A stretch of DNA of 5,385 bases from Prolixibacteraceae bacterium (lineage in GTDB: Bacteria > Bacteroidota > Bacteroidia > Bacteroidales > Prolixibacteraceae). The DNA lies in the NCBI GenBank assembly GCA_016930735.1, contig JAFGGF010000268.1:1-5385 (forward strand), written 5' to 3'. Shown here piece by piece: positions 1 through 5,385 of this stretch (position 1 is its first letter; each line of letters opens with the position of its first letter). The position numbers and the translations under genes were made by a program. The notes below the pieces were generated by a model, which saw nothing but the letters and a program-made list of their open reading frames with translations, ran no database searches and was not told the DNA's origin.

Positions 1-990
1 ATACGCTTTAAAACTGTTGGTAAAACCTGCATTTTTACCGCCATGCTGGAATATCAGCGATTCACCATCGCCAGTAAGAGAAACTCCGAGCCCCCAGTTA
101 TTCAGATGCTTGGTCAGCATATCCTCAACCATCTCTTTTTTAAGAACACCTTTTTTTTTGCCGGCAAGTATTTCCTGAATTTCAATGCAGTATTTAGCCA
201 GGTCGGTTGGAGTGGTCCATAAACCTGCTGCTGCCTGCTCGGGGTAATTATGCCACCAGCCCTTTATTAATTCGCCCTTCTGATCGTAGGCAGCACTTGC
301 CTGAGAGTACAAATCCTGAGGCAGGGGCTGTTCATATGTGCTGTTATTCATTCCCATTGGTTTTAAAATGAATTTTGCCATGTACTCCTCCAAAGGCATC
401 CCTGAAACATCTTCCACCAGTTTTTCCATAATGGTATATCCTCCTCCCGAATATCTCCATTCGGTACCCGGGATTTTATTTACCCTGATTTTATCGGTAT
501 TTCCCTTGCCATCCAACACTTCATTTATAGTCGGAAATTTTTCATCCTGCCGGTATCCGGGAAAACCGTGGACAGTAATTCCTGCCGAATGAGTTAACAG
601 CAAACGTAAAGTAACTTTTTGCTCGCTGGTATATTTATTATCCGGGAGTTTCCAGGTTTTCAGATAAGTGTTTACATCTTCATCCAAATTTACTTTTCCC
701 TCTTCAACCAGTTTTAAAGCTGCCAGAGCAGCAAGAGGCTTACTTATTGAACCAGCCTGAAAAAGGGTGTTTGTATCTACTTTACTTCCGGTTTCGGTAT
801 TTGCAATTCCAAAACCTTCGGTCCAGACAATTTTCCCGTCTTTTACAACTGCAATGCTCATTCCAGGAACCTTGTAATGTTCCATCCTCCCCAAAAAATC
901 GAAAGTTACCGGGCTCGAACCTGTTTGAGCAGAAAGCAAATAACTGCCTAAAATAAAAAGAGTTACAAAAAGAAAAATACGAGTTTTCAT
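1..990 (-). CDS. Secreted serine hydrolase, beta-lactamase / class C PBP-like family (3' end outside window)
   Basis: Translating the minus strand from the ATG at 988-990 gives 330 codons with no stop up to the left edge, so the gene is cut at its 3' end. An in-frame TAA at 994-996 lies just before the ATG, and no other start is possible. Residues 1-21 form a Sec signal peptide (MKTR, hydrophobic core, cleavage expected at LSA|Q); there is no lipobox Cys, so a soluble periplasmic or secreted enzyme is expected. The family signatures appear in order: S81-I-S-K84 (SxxK nucleophile and lysine), H134-SAG, Y180-S-G182 (the YxN position, with Gly replacing Asn), P211-MGM, an AAAGLWTTPTDLAK-type segment at about 253-266, and H316-G-G318 in place of KTG. 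These mark the PF00144 serine hydrolase fold, which includes class C beta-lactamases, D-amino-acid peptidases and esterases. Substrate cannot be told; the YSGGGY and HGG variants argue against calling it an antibiotic-resistance enzyme. The catalytic domain is nearly complete. A nine-A run encodes K278-K280. Confidence 0.93.
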   Translation of the reverse strand, partial: MKTRIFLFVTLFILGSYLLSAQTGSSPVTFDFLGRMEHYKVPGMSIAVVKDGKIVWTEGFGIANTETGSKVDTNTLFQAGSISKPLAALAALKLVEEGKVNLDEDVNTYLKTWKLPDNKYTSEQKVTLRLLLTHSAGITVHGFPGYRQDEKFPTINEVLDGKGNTDKIRVNKIPGTEWRYSGGGYTIMEKLVEDVSGMPLEEYMAKFILKPMGMNNSTYEQPLPQDLYSQASAAYDQKGELIKGWWHNYPEQAAAGLWTTPTDLAKYCIEIQEILAGKKKGVLKKEMVEDMLTKHLNNWGLGVSLTGDGESLIFQHGGKNAGFTNSFKAY

Positions 991-1155
991 AGTTTAAGGT
1001 TTTTAATTGAAGTTGTATAAAAATAAAGATATTTCTAAAATTATAATTACACCCTGCTCTCCCTGAATAATTTTGAATATAAATTAAAAAATTGTTTTTC
1101 CCTTCCAACATTTAACTACTCCTTTTACATAAATATTTAAATTTTTAAAATTTGC
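991..1155. other. AT-rich leader upstream of the serine hydrolase gene
   Basis: This strongly AT-rich stretch lies between the hydrolase start codon and the hairpin block and should hold the hydrolase promoter. No Shine-Dalgarno sequence precedes the ATG (the last bases are ACCTTAAACT), which is usual in Bacteroidota. A minus-strand TATCTTTA at about 1026-1033 resembles the Bacteroidota -7 element TAnnTTTG, but I see no matching TTG/TTTG at the expected distance, so no promoter is called. Open frames crossing this stretch on the minus strand look like chance reading. Confidence 0.5.
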
Positions 1156-1201
1156 GGCGCATACAACATTGGTTCTTTTCTGATATTCCGGCTGATGCGC
1201 C
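1156..1201. repeat. Inverted repeat, left end of hairpin block
   Basis: GGCGCAT (1156-1162) and ATGCGCC (1195-1201) form perfect 7 bp arms around a 32-base loop. It overlaps the left imperfect inverted end of the block. Confidence 0.6.
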
Positions 1202-1223
1202 TTGATACCTGTCAAATCTTCAA

Positions 1224-1268
1224 CCCCGGATGGCTCTCTCCGCCAGCCGGCGGATCGTTTATCCGGGG
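1224..1268. repeat. Nested hairpin
   Basis: Outer arms CCCCGGAT (1224-1231) and ATCCGGGG (1261-1268) are a perfect 8 bp match. Inside them TCCGCC (1239-1244) and GGCGGA (1249-1254) form a second 6 bp stem with a four-base loop. The GC-rich nested structure should be stable on either strand. It has no T-run and is not a terminator. Confidence 0.75.
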
Positions 1269-1279
1269 CTATTGTTATC

Positions 1280-1296
1280 ATACCCTTACAGGGTAT
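1280..1296. repeat. Compact hairpin, 7 bp stem and 3-base loop
   Basis: ATACCCT (1280-1286), loop TAC, AGGGTAT (1290-1296). It has the same 7-3-7 layout as the hairpin at 1448-1464. Confidence 0.75.
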
Positions 1297-1371
1297 TAAA
1301 TTCCGGTGAGCACATTCCCGGTAACTCTGCTTCGGGGTAAGTGAACAAACACAATAAAAAAGTCCATAACG

Positions 1372-1403
1372 GAATCGCCTACCTTTTGGTCAGGCAGGGA
1401 TTC
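1372..1403. repeat. Imperfect bulged hairpin
   Basis: GAATC/GATTC (1372-1376, 1399-1403), GCCT/AGGC (1377-1380, 1392-1395) and ACC/GGT (1381-1383, 1388-1390) stack into one stem with a TTTT loop, a one-base bulge (1391) and a three-base bulge (1396-1398). Confidence 0.5.
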
Positions 1404-1440
1404 TTCATTTCCCGATTTATTTCGGGATGCTTCGAAGAAT
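1400..1440. repeat. Two-part hairpin
   Basis: Outer arms ATTCTTC (1400-1406) and GAAGAAT (1434-1440) enclose inner arms TCCCGA (1410-1415) and TCGGGA (1422-1427) with loop TTTATT. The outer left arm shares its first bases with the right arm of the previous hairpin, so the two structures compete or alternate. Confidence 0.7.
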
Positions 1441-1447
1441 TTCAATT

Positions 1448-1464
1448 TGACACTATAAGTGTCA
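1448..1464. repeat. Compact hairpin, 7 bp stem and 3-base loop
   Basis: TGACACT (1448-1454), loop ATA, AGTGTCA (1458-1464) is a perfect match with the same geometry as 1280-1296 but a different stem sequence. Confidence 0.75.
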
Positions 1465-1475
1465 TATATCAATAG

Positions 1476-1495
1476 CCCGGTACTTTAGTGCCGGG
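1476..1495. repeat. Compact GC-rich hairpin
   Basis: CCCGGTAC (1476-1483) pairs with GTGCCGGG (1488-1495) around TTTA, with one T-G wobble at 1481/1490. It lies 11 bases from the hairpin at 1448-1464, and the two look like a tandem pair. Confidence 0.7.
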
Positions 1496-1507
1496 TAAGT
1501 ACGATAA

Positions 1508-1569
1508 GCATAAACTCGTCCGGCGATGAATGTTGTTTAAAATATTTTGGCTCTTCCGGACGAAAATGC
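1508..1569. repeat. Inverted repeat, right end of hairpin block
   Basis: TCGTCCGG (1516-1523) and CCGGACGA (1556-1563) form perfect 8 bp arms around a 32-base loop. Outside an asymmetric internal loop, GCAT (1508-1511) and ATGC (1566-1569) add four more pairs. The loop length equals that of the left-end hairpin at 1156-1201. Confidence 0.7.
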
Positions 1570-1640
1570 AAACCATTGTTAGATAAACTAACTTATAAAA
1601 GATATGTATAAAAGGTATCTGCAATTAAGGAGAGACTGAG

Positions 1641-1700
1641 TGGATAAAAAAAATTCATTTTTTGTTAAGAATTTGTAACTTGTAAACCAAAGTTTATCCA
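1641..1700. repeat. AT-rich inverted repeat upstream of the small gene
   Basis: TGGATAAA (1641-1648) and TTTATCCA (1693-1700) are perfect 8 bp arms, ending 13 bases before the small gene's ATG. A second pair, AAATTC (1651-1656) and GAATTT (1669-1674), nests inside. It could be a leader structure or operator, but in DNA this AT-rich chance is a real alternative. Confidence 0.35.
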
Positions 1701-1713
1701 AAATAAAAGAAAA

Positions 1714-1872
1714 ATGAAAAAGTTAATCCAAACCGAAAATGAAACAATCACTTTAAAAGTACTCTTTATAATAGATTTTATTCTAGTGGGTCTATTAGTT
1801 TATGGAGAAATAGTTGAAATGGTTTATTCTGTTGGAAAAGGAATCGGAAGTTTTTTGGCAGAAATAATTTAA
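1714..1872 (+). CDS. Small single-pass membrane protein, 52 aa, unrecognised
   Basis: The frame ATG 1714 to TAA 1872 encodes 52 residues. An in-frame stop at 1666-1668 and no other ATG between make this the only sensible start. The leader AAAATAAAAGAAAA is A-rich and lacks a Shine-Dalgarno sequence, as is typical of Bacteroidota genes. The protein starts with a short polar segment (MKKLIQTENE), followed by a hydrophobic stretch from about residue 14 to 30 (LKVLFIIDFILVGLLVY, with one buried Asp at 21), then an amphipathic tail with a GKGIG motif at 41-45. The layout fits a one-helix inner-membrane protein with a short cytoplasmic N-terminus. I recognise no family. The gene faces away from the hydrolase gene and towards the propeller gene, with no partner nearby. 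It could be a stand-alone small membrane protein, a toxin-like peptide, or cargo of the neighbouring repeat block; none of these is shown by the sequence. Confidence 0.6.
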   Translation: MKKLIQTENETITLKVLFIIDFILVGLLVYGEIVEMVYSVGKGIGSFLAEII

Positions 1873-1874
1873 AA

Positions 1875-1906
1875 CAGTTGGCAGTTGCAGTGTTCAGTTG
1901 GCAGTT
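1875..1906. repeat. 12 bp direct repeat
   Basis: CAGTTGGCAGTT occurs at 1875-1886 and again at 1895-1906, a 20-base period, starting two bases after the stop of the small membrane-protein gene. CAGTTGGCAG-like units recur between Bacteroidota genes as I recall, but copy number in this genome is unknown. Confidence 0.7.
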
Positions 1907-1993
1907 TTATAAAATACGACAATCATAATTTCCGGGATTTACCAACAGGAATGAAAGTGTATATTGTTTTCTGGTGTATTTACCCTCTCTCCT

Positions 1994-2019
1994 GTCTCTC
2001 CCTTCTTGAATGGAGAGAC
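1994..2019. repeat. Hairpin, 8 bp stem and 10-base loop
   Basis: GTCTCTCC (1994-2001) and GGAGAGAC (2012-2019) match perfectly; within the loop TTC/GAA may add three pairs. No T-run follows on either strand, so it is not called a terminator. It could still end or stabilise the small gene's transcript about 120 bases downstream of its stop. Confidence 0.6.
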
Positions 2020-2054
2020 GATAAGCTTCCAACCTAGAGAACTTTAAGCATAAT

Positions 2055-2126
2055 ATAAGAGGATTGGGTTGTTTAAAGTTCACAGATTAATCGTCCTTCC
2101 ATGCCTACAGGGAAGGATAAGAGGAT
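2055..2126 (+). repeat. Pair of 10 bp direct repeats
   Basis: ATAAGAGGAT occurs at 2055-2064 and 2117-2126, each followed by a G-rich stretch. The second copy overlaps the last base of the hairpin at 2094-2117. They look like remnants of a degenerate repeat. Confidence 0.5.
2094..2117. repeat. Hairpin, 7 bp stem and 10-base loop
   Basis: TCCTTCC (2094-2100) and GGAAGGA (2111-2117) match perfectly around ATGCCTACAG. It has the same pyrimidine-arm, 10-base-loop, purine-arm layout as 1994-2019 and, like it, is followed by (G)ATAAG. Confidence 0.6.
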
Positions 2127-2158
2127 GGGTAGAATACTTTTTTAAGGAGGCTTTCAAC

Positions 2159-2194
2159 AAAAACTATCCCCCTCCTGAAAACTCAGAAGGGGGA
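2159..2194 (-). terminator. Rho-independent terminator of the BNR propeller gene
   Basis: On the minus strand, 31 bases after the propeller gene's stop, TCCCCCT (2194-2188) pairs with AGGGGGA (2173-2167). A single mismatch then leads to CTGA/TCAG with a four-base loop, giving an 11 bp stem. A TAG and five T residues (2159-2163) follow. The orientation, T-run and distance all fit the end of the minus-strand gene. Confidence 0.8.
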
Positions 2195-2225
2195 AAATAT
2201 ATCTTTCCTGAAGCTTTAAGCTATC

Positions 2226-5200
2226 CTACTCTTCAAAAAACCTGCGTTGTGGCGGAGCACTCTGATGCAAAACACCACCTGCTTCAACAAATTCCCTTTC
2301 GAGTGCAGGAAGTTCAACTGTAAACAGATTATCCAGTTTTGGAGCTGCTTCTGCAAAGGCTTCTTTTGCCAGGTTGTACTGTTCTTTCTGAGTACCGGTA
2401 ATGTCAACCTGAGCCGATGAAGTGGTGTACATGGCAGAACGCAACCGGCTGGAAACTGTGTTCTTGGCATTAAACCCACCCGAAATGATTTTGGTAACTG
2501 CATCGATTTCTTTCTGCAACGTTTCAATTTTTCCAACCAGCAGATCAGCTTCCACCGGCATATTTTCAAGTGCTGATTTTATGTTACCGACACGTGTATT
2601 TATTTCGGTCAGTTTACCGCGGGCTGAACTTACTTCTGTATTCAGTTTATTAGCCTCAACCAGAAAATCGAAGTTAGCCTGATAATTTGGAGTACCCAAA
2701 GCACTGGGCAGGGCAACTACTTTAAAAACTTTTGGTTCAGCCAGTCGGGTAAACTCTCCTCCAATATTTTTATCGATGGCAACGCTGTATTCTCCCGGAG
2801 GAACACTGGTCCCACGGCGTGTTAAATAACTCAGGTCCCATGTGGTGCTGCCATATCCTTTCTTTAACGGAGAAGTCAGTTTCCGCATGATATTTCCTTT
2901 GGCATCGTAAACGGTAAAGATCAGCTGAGCTTTTGGTTCCTGCTCTTCTGCAAGCAGTTCCTCTTCAGTTGGATAAACAAATTCAGCCTCACCGTCAACC
3001 ATTTTTTTCATTGCCTTTTCGCGTTTTTGTTTCAGGGTTTCATAACCGTCTTTGATATAATAATCAAAACGCGCTGCCGGATCGGGATTTTCAGCCCTGA
3101 AATAAACATCACCCTGATAGCTCAGGTTGCTGGCAGGGAAATACAGTAAAGCATCTTCGATATTGAAAATATAAGCATCCTTTTTGGTAATTTCCTCAGC
3201 CATTTCGCGCAGAGGAGTATAATTATCAAGCACATAGAACCCACGTCCGAAGGTGGCAACCACCAGGTCGTTCTGTTCACGCTGGATAGTAAGGTCCTTA
3301 ACCTGGATTGTTGGAATGCCTTTTTTAATCTGCACCCATTTTTTACCTCCGTCAATGGTAGTCCACACTCCCCATTCGGTCCCGATAAACAGGATGTTTG
3401 GATTTACATGGTCTTCCTGAATACAATAAACCGTTCCAGATGGCAGGTTCGAGGCGATCGATGTCCAGGTTTCCCCTTTGTCGGTACTTTTAATCAGGTA
3501 AGGAGTAAAATCGCTGCTGTTTTTTCTTCCGTCGAAACAGGCATAAACTGTATTCACATCAAACATCGAAGGAGTGATAAAATTAACAAAAGTCATATTC
3601 GGAACTCCCGGAAATGTTTCATATTTGGTCCAGTTTGCACCGTCATCTTCTGTCCTCCAGATCAGTCCGTCGTCGGTTCCAACGTACAGCATGCCCTGTT
3701 TCAGCGGTGATTCAGCCAAAGCAAAAATATTTCCGAAAACCGAGGTTGACATATTTTTTGCAACAGCTTCCGGCGGCCACATTTTTCCCATCATCGGAAG
3801 TGTATTCTGGTCGATCTGGCGGGTCAGGTCGGGGCTGACTTTTTTCCAGGTTCCGCCCATGTCGGTACTTTTAAATACATAGTTGCCACCCACATACAAA
3901 GTTTTTGAATCAAACGTGCTGATCAGGTACGGAGTATTCCAGTTCCATGTAATTTCTTCATCATCTGTTGGTTGAGGCTGAATATCTATGCTGTTCCCGG
4001 TAGTCCTATCGTAACGGCAAAAACCACAATACTGCGATTCGCAATAGGAAATATCGGGATTATTCGGGTCGGGAATTGAAAGGAATCCGTCGCCGCCAAT
4101 GGTGTAGGTCCAGTCGGAATTTACTATGTACCGGCGGTTGGTCTGCGAAGGGCCAAACCATGAGCCATTGTCCTGAGTCCCACCGTAAACATTGTAAAAC
4201 GGTTTATCATTATCTACACGAACATGGTAATACTGGGTAATCGGAAGGTTACATTTAAACTGCCATGTTTCTGCCCTGTCGTAGCTTTCGTACAAACCAC
4301 CGTCGCAGCCCATCAGGTAATGATTGGTATCATCGGGGTTGATCCACAGGGCATGGTTATCAACATGTTTATTGCTGCCTTCAATGTTTGTCCAGGTTTT
4401 CCCTCCGTCATCCGACAGGGAAGCATAAGTATCCATCAGAATAATACGGTCCTGATTTTTCGGATCGGCATACAATTCGTTGTAATACTGCGGGCTTGAC
4501 GAAACTTTGTCGCTGCGTTTTTCCCAGCTTTCACCCATATCATTCGAGCGGTAAACCCCGCCTTTGCTGTCGGGCAATTCGATTACGGCATAAAGAATAT
4601 CGGGATTTACCGGCGAAAGTGCCAGCCCTATGCGGCCCACATCACCTCCGGGCAACCCTTTTTTTAATTTTGTCCAGGTTGCACCGGCATCCACCGATTT
4701 GTAAATTGCCGATTCCGGGCCACCGTCAATTTTTGACCATACCCGGCGTTCGCGCTGATGAAATGATACATACAATATATCAGGATTTCGCGGGTCCATT
4801 TCCATATCGGAGGCACCTGTGTATTCACCCACTTCAAGAATGCGTTCCCAGGTTTTACCGCCGTCGGTGGTTTTGTATAAACCACGCTCGCCACCGGGAC
4901 CCCATGCCTGACCCTGTGAAGCCACATAAACCACGTTGCTGTTTCGCGGGTCGATCATTATTTTACCAATCTGCGAACTGGTTTTTAATCCCATGTTGGT
5001 GAATGACTTACCACCGTCGGTGGTTTTATAAACACCATCGCCGTAAGCGAGGTTACGCTGTGAGTTGTTTTCACCCGTACCTACCCAAAGCACATTCGGG
5101 TTGTTGGGGTCCATTGCCAGGCAACCGATTGAAAACACAGCCTGGTCGTCAAATATGGGTTTAAAGGTGGTTCCGTGGTTGACAGTTTTCCACAATCCGC

Positions 5201-5385
5201 CGCAGGCCACACCCACATAATATTCCGAAGGATTTTCCGGGTTTACAGCCAGGTCGGCAATACGGCCTGAATACGATGACGGGCCAATGCTCCGGAAACT
5301 GAACATATTCACCATCTGATCGTTCAGTTCAAAACCTTTTTCAGTGGTTTCTGCGTCCTTTTTTTTGCGTTGGGCACTTGTGTTA
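2226..5385 (-). CDS. Large BNR/Asp-box beta-propeller protein, VPS10/sortilin-like 'glycosyl hydrolase' (5' end outside window)
   Basis: The frame is open from the right edge to the TAG at 2226-2228, giving 1052 visible residues. The first Met (5313-5315) is internal: 23 further codons upstream of it stay open and include a KKK run, so the true start and any signal peptide lie to the right. Numbering from that Met, Asp-box motifs (SxDxGxxW type) occur near 98, 149, 207, 257, 301, 344, 483, 555, 610 and 653, with a degenerate one near 44. Each follows a (D)P(x)NP-x-(I/V)LYVG-like strand, the mark of two stacked multi-bladed propellers. GGTQDNGSW (378-386) and FGRGFYVLD (689-697) are hallmarks of the large Bacteroidota VPS10-like family. 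After the propellers come a linker strand region (about 713-755), a charged segment (757-795), a FlgD-like Ig domain (about 797-868) and a helical tail (about 880-1015). No C-terminal type IX sorting domain is visible. Catalytic activity is unproven despite the common 'glycosyl hydrolase' label; extracellular or periplasmic binding of sugars or peptides is plausible. A terminator follows the stop. Confidence 0.92.
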   Translation of the reverse strand, partial: NTSAQRKKKDAETTEKGFELNDQMVNMFSFRSIGPSSYSGRIADLAVNPENPSEYYVGVACGGLWKTVNHGTTFKPIFDDQAVFSIGCLAMDPNNPNVLWVGTGENNSQRNLAYGDGVYKTTDGGKSFTNMGLKTSSQIGKIMIDPRNSNVVYVASQGQAWGPGGERGLYKTTDGGKTWERILEVGEYTGASDMEMDPRNPDILYVSFHQRERRVWSKIDGGPESAIYKSVDAGATWTKLKKGLPGGDVGRIGLALSPVNPDILYAVIELPDSKGGVYRSNDMGESWEKRSDKVSSSPQYYNELYADPKNQDRIILMDTYASLSDDGGKTWTNIEGSNKHVDNHALWINPDDTNHYLMGCDGGLYESYDRAETWQFKCNLPITQYYHVRVDNDKPFYNVYGGTQDNGSWFGPSQTNRRYIVNSDWTYTIGGDGFLSIPDPNNPDISYCESQYCGFCRYDRTTGNSIDIQPQPTDDEEITWNWNTPYLISTFDSKTLYVGGNYVFKSTDMGGTWKKVSPDLTRQIDQNTLPMMGKMWPPEAVAKNMSTSVFGNIFALAESPLKQGMLYVGTDDGLIWRTEDDGANWTKYETFPGVPNMTFVNFITPSMFDVNTVYACFDGRKNSSDFTPYLIKSTDKGETWTSIASNLPSGTVYCIQEDHVNPNILFIGTEWGVWTTIDGGKKWVQIKKGIPTIQVKDLTIQREQNDLVVATFGRGFYVLDNYTPLREMAEEITKKDAYIFNIEDALLYFPASNLSYQGDVYFRAENPDPAARFDYYIKDGYETLKQKREKAMKKMVDGEAEFVYPTEEELLAEEQEPKAQLIFTVYDAKGNIMRKLTSPLKKGYGSTTWDLSYLTRRGTSVPPGEYSVAIDKNIGGEFTRLAEPKVFKVVALPSALGTPNYQANFDFLVEANKLNTEVSSARGKLTEINTRVGNIKSALENMPVEADLLVGKIETLQKEIDAVTKIISGGFNAKNTVSSRLRSAMYTTSSAQVDITGTQKEQYNLAKEAFAEAAPKLDNLFTVELPALEREFVEAGGVLHQSAPPQRRFFEE

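Larger units (their letters stand above)
1156..1584. repeat. Hairpin-rich intergenic block, candidate non-autonomous mobile or multicopy repeat
   Basis: At least eight inverted repeats lie within about 430 bases, far more than the rest of the window, and the block is richer in G+C than its AT-rich flanks. The outer ends are imperfect inverted copies: reading inward, ATACAACATTGGTTC (1161-1175) on the plus strand and ATCTAACAATGGTTT (1584-1570) on the minus strand match at 11 of 15 bases. Large hairpins sit at both ends and small tight ones inside. No transposase reading frame is present. A 65-codon minus-strand frame at 1084-1281 runs through the left part but starts inside a hairpin arm and looks like a by-product. 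REP/RAYT-type repeats, MITE-like elements and IS200/IS605-derived ends are possible explanations. That the block is multicopy is inference; genome comparison was not possible. Confidence 0.55.

Noticed and set aside
1..990. Acquired antibiotic-resistance beta-lactamase
   Set aside because: The motifs fit the broad PF00144 serine hydrolase family with YSG and HGG variants, which includes many peptidases and esterases; nothing shows resistance function or recent transfer.
1021..1060. Possible promoter for the hydrolase gene (TATCTTTA, TATAAT on the minus strand)
   Set aside because: No partner -33/-35 element at the right spacing; such matches are expected by chance in DNA this AT-rich.
782..1111. 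109-codon minus-strand frame overlapping the hydrolase start
   Set aside because: It overlaps in another frame the region encoding the hydrolase signal peptide and SxxK upstream segment, and has a Phe/Asn/Arg-rich composition without domain features.
1084..1281. 65-codon minus-strand frame through the left part of the hairpin block
   Set aside because: Its ATG overlaps an arm of the 1280-1296 hairpin, it reads straight through two other inverted repeats, and it shows no domain or signal. It is best explained as a by-product of the repeat, though a recurring peptide in other copies would reopen the question.
1161..1584. Integron attC-like core (GTTAGAT at 1578-1584 fits GTTRRRY)
   Set aside because: The only candidate partner is over 400 bases away and has a mismatch; attC sites are much shorter, and no integrase is in the window.
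2069..2323. 84-codon plus-strand frame spanning the terminator
   Set aside because: It runs through the terminator hairpin and then antisense over the end of the propeller gene, with no recognisable features.
4496..5002. 168-codon plus-strand frame inside the propeller gene
   Set aside because: It is antisense to a strongly supported coding region with conserved Asp-box repeats. Its Pro/His/Arg/Cys-rich composition is what the complement of such repeats gives.

Overview
The window looks like a chromosomal stretch from a Bacteroidota (Bacteroidetes) genome. The evidence is AT-rich intergenic DNA, A-rich translation leaders with no Shine-Dalgarno sequence, and two exported-protein families that are common in that phylum. 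A marine or anaerobic Marinilabiliales-type organism is my best guess, but the sequence alone does not prove it.

Layout. Positions 1-990 (minus strand) hold the first 330 codons of a secreted serine hydrolase of the beta-lactamase/penicillin-binding family (PF00144-like, class C / S12 fold); its 3' end lies beyond the left edge. Positions 991-2225 are a 1.2 kb spacer. This spacer contains (a) an AT-rich leader of the hydrolase gene, (b) a block at about 1156-1584 packed with hairpins and bounded by imperfect inverted ends, which is probably a multicopy or non-autonomous mobile repeat, (c) a small plus-strand gene at 1714-1872 for a 52-residue single-pass membrane protein, (d) short direct repeats and hairpins at 1875-2126, and (e) a strong rho-independent terminator at 2159-2194 for the gene to the right. 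Positions 2226-5385 (minus strand) hold a large BNR/Asp-box beta-propeller protein of the VPS10/sortilin-like 'glycosyl hydrolase' type, with a FlgD-like Ig domain and a helical C-terminal tail; its 5' end lies beyond the right edge.

How the genes relate. The two large genes point the same way, but the terminator and over 1.2 kb of repeat-rich DNA separate them, so they are probably separate transcription units. Both products are expected outside the cytoplasm: the hydrolase has a visible signal peptide, and export of the propeller protein is inferred from its family. The small membrane-protein gene runs opposite to both and has no visible partner.

No tRNA, rRNA, CRISPR array, integrase or transposase gene was found. 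No defence or other multi-gene system can be supported here. The least explained parts are the hairpin block and the small membrane-protein gene.
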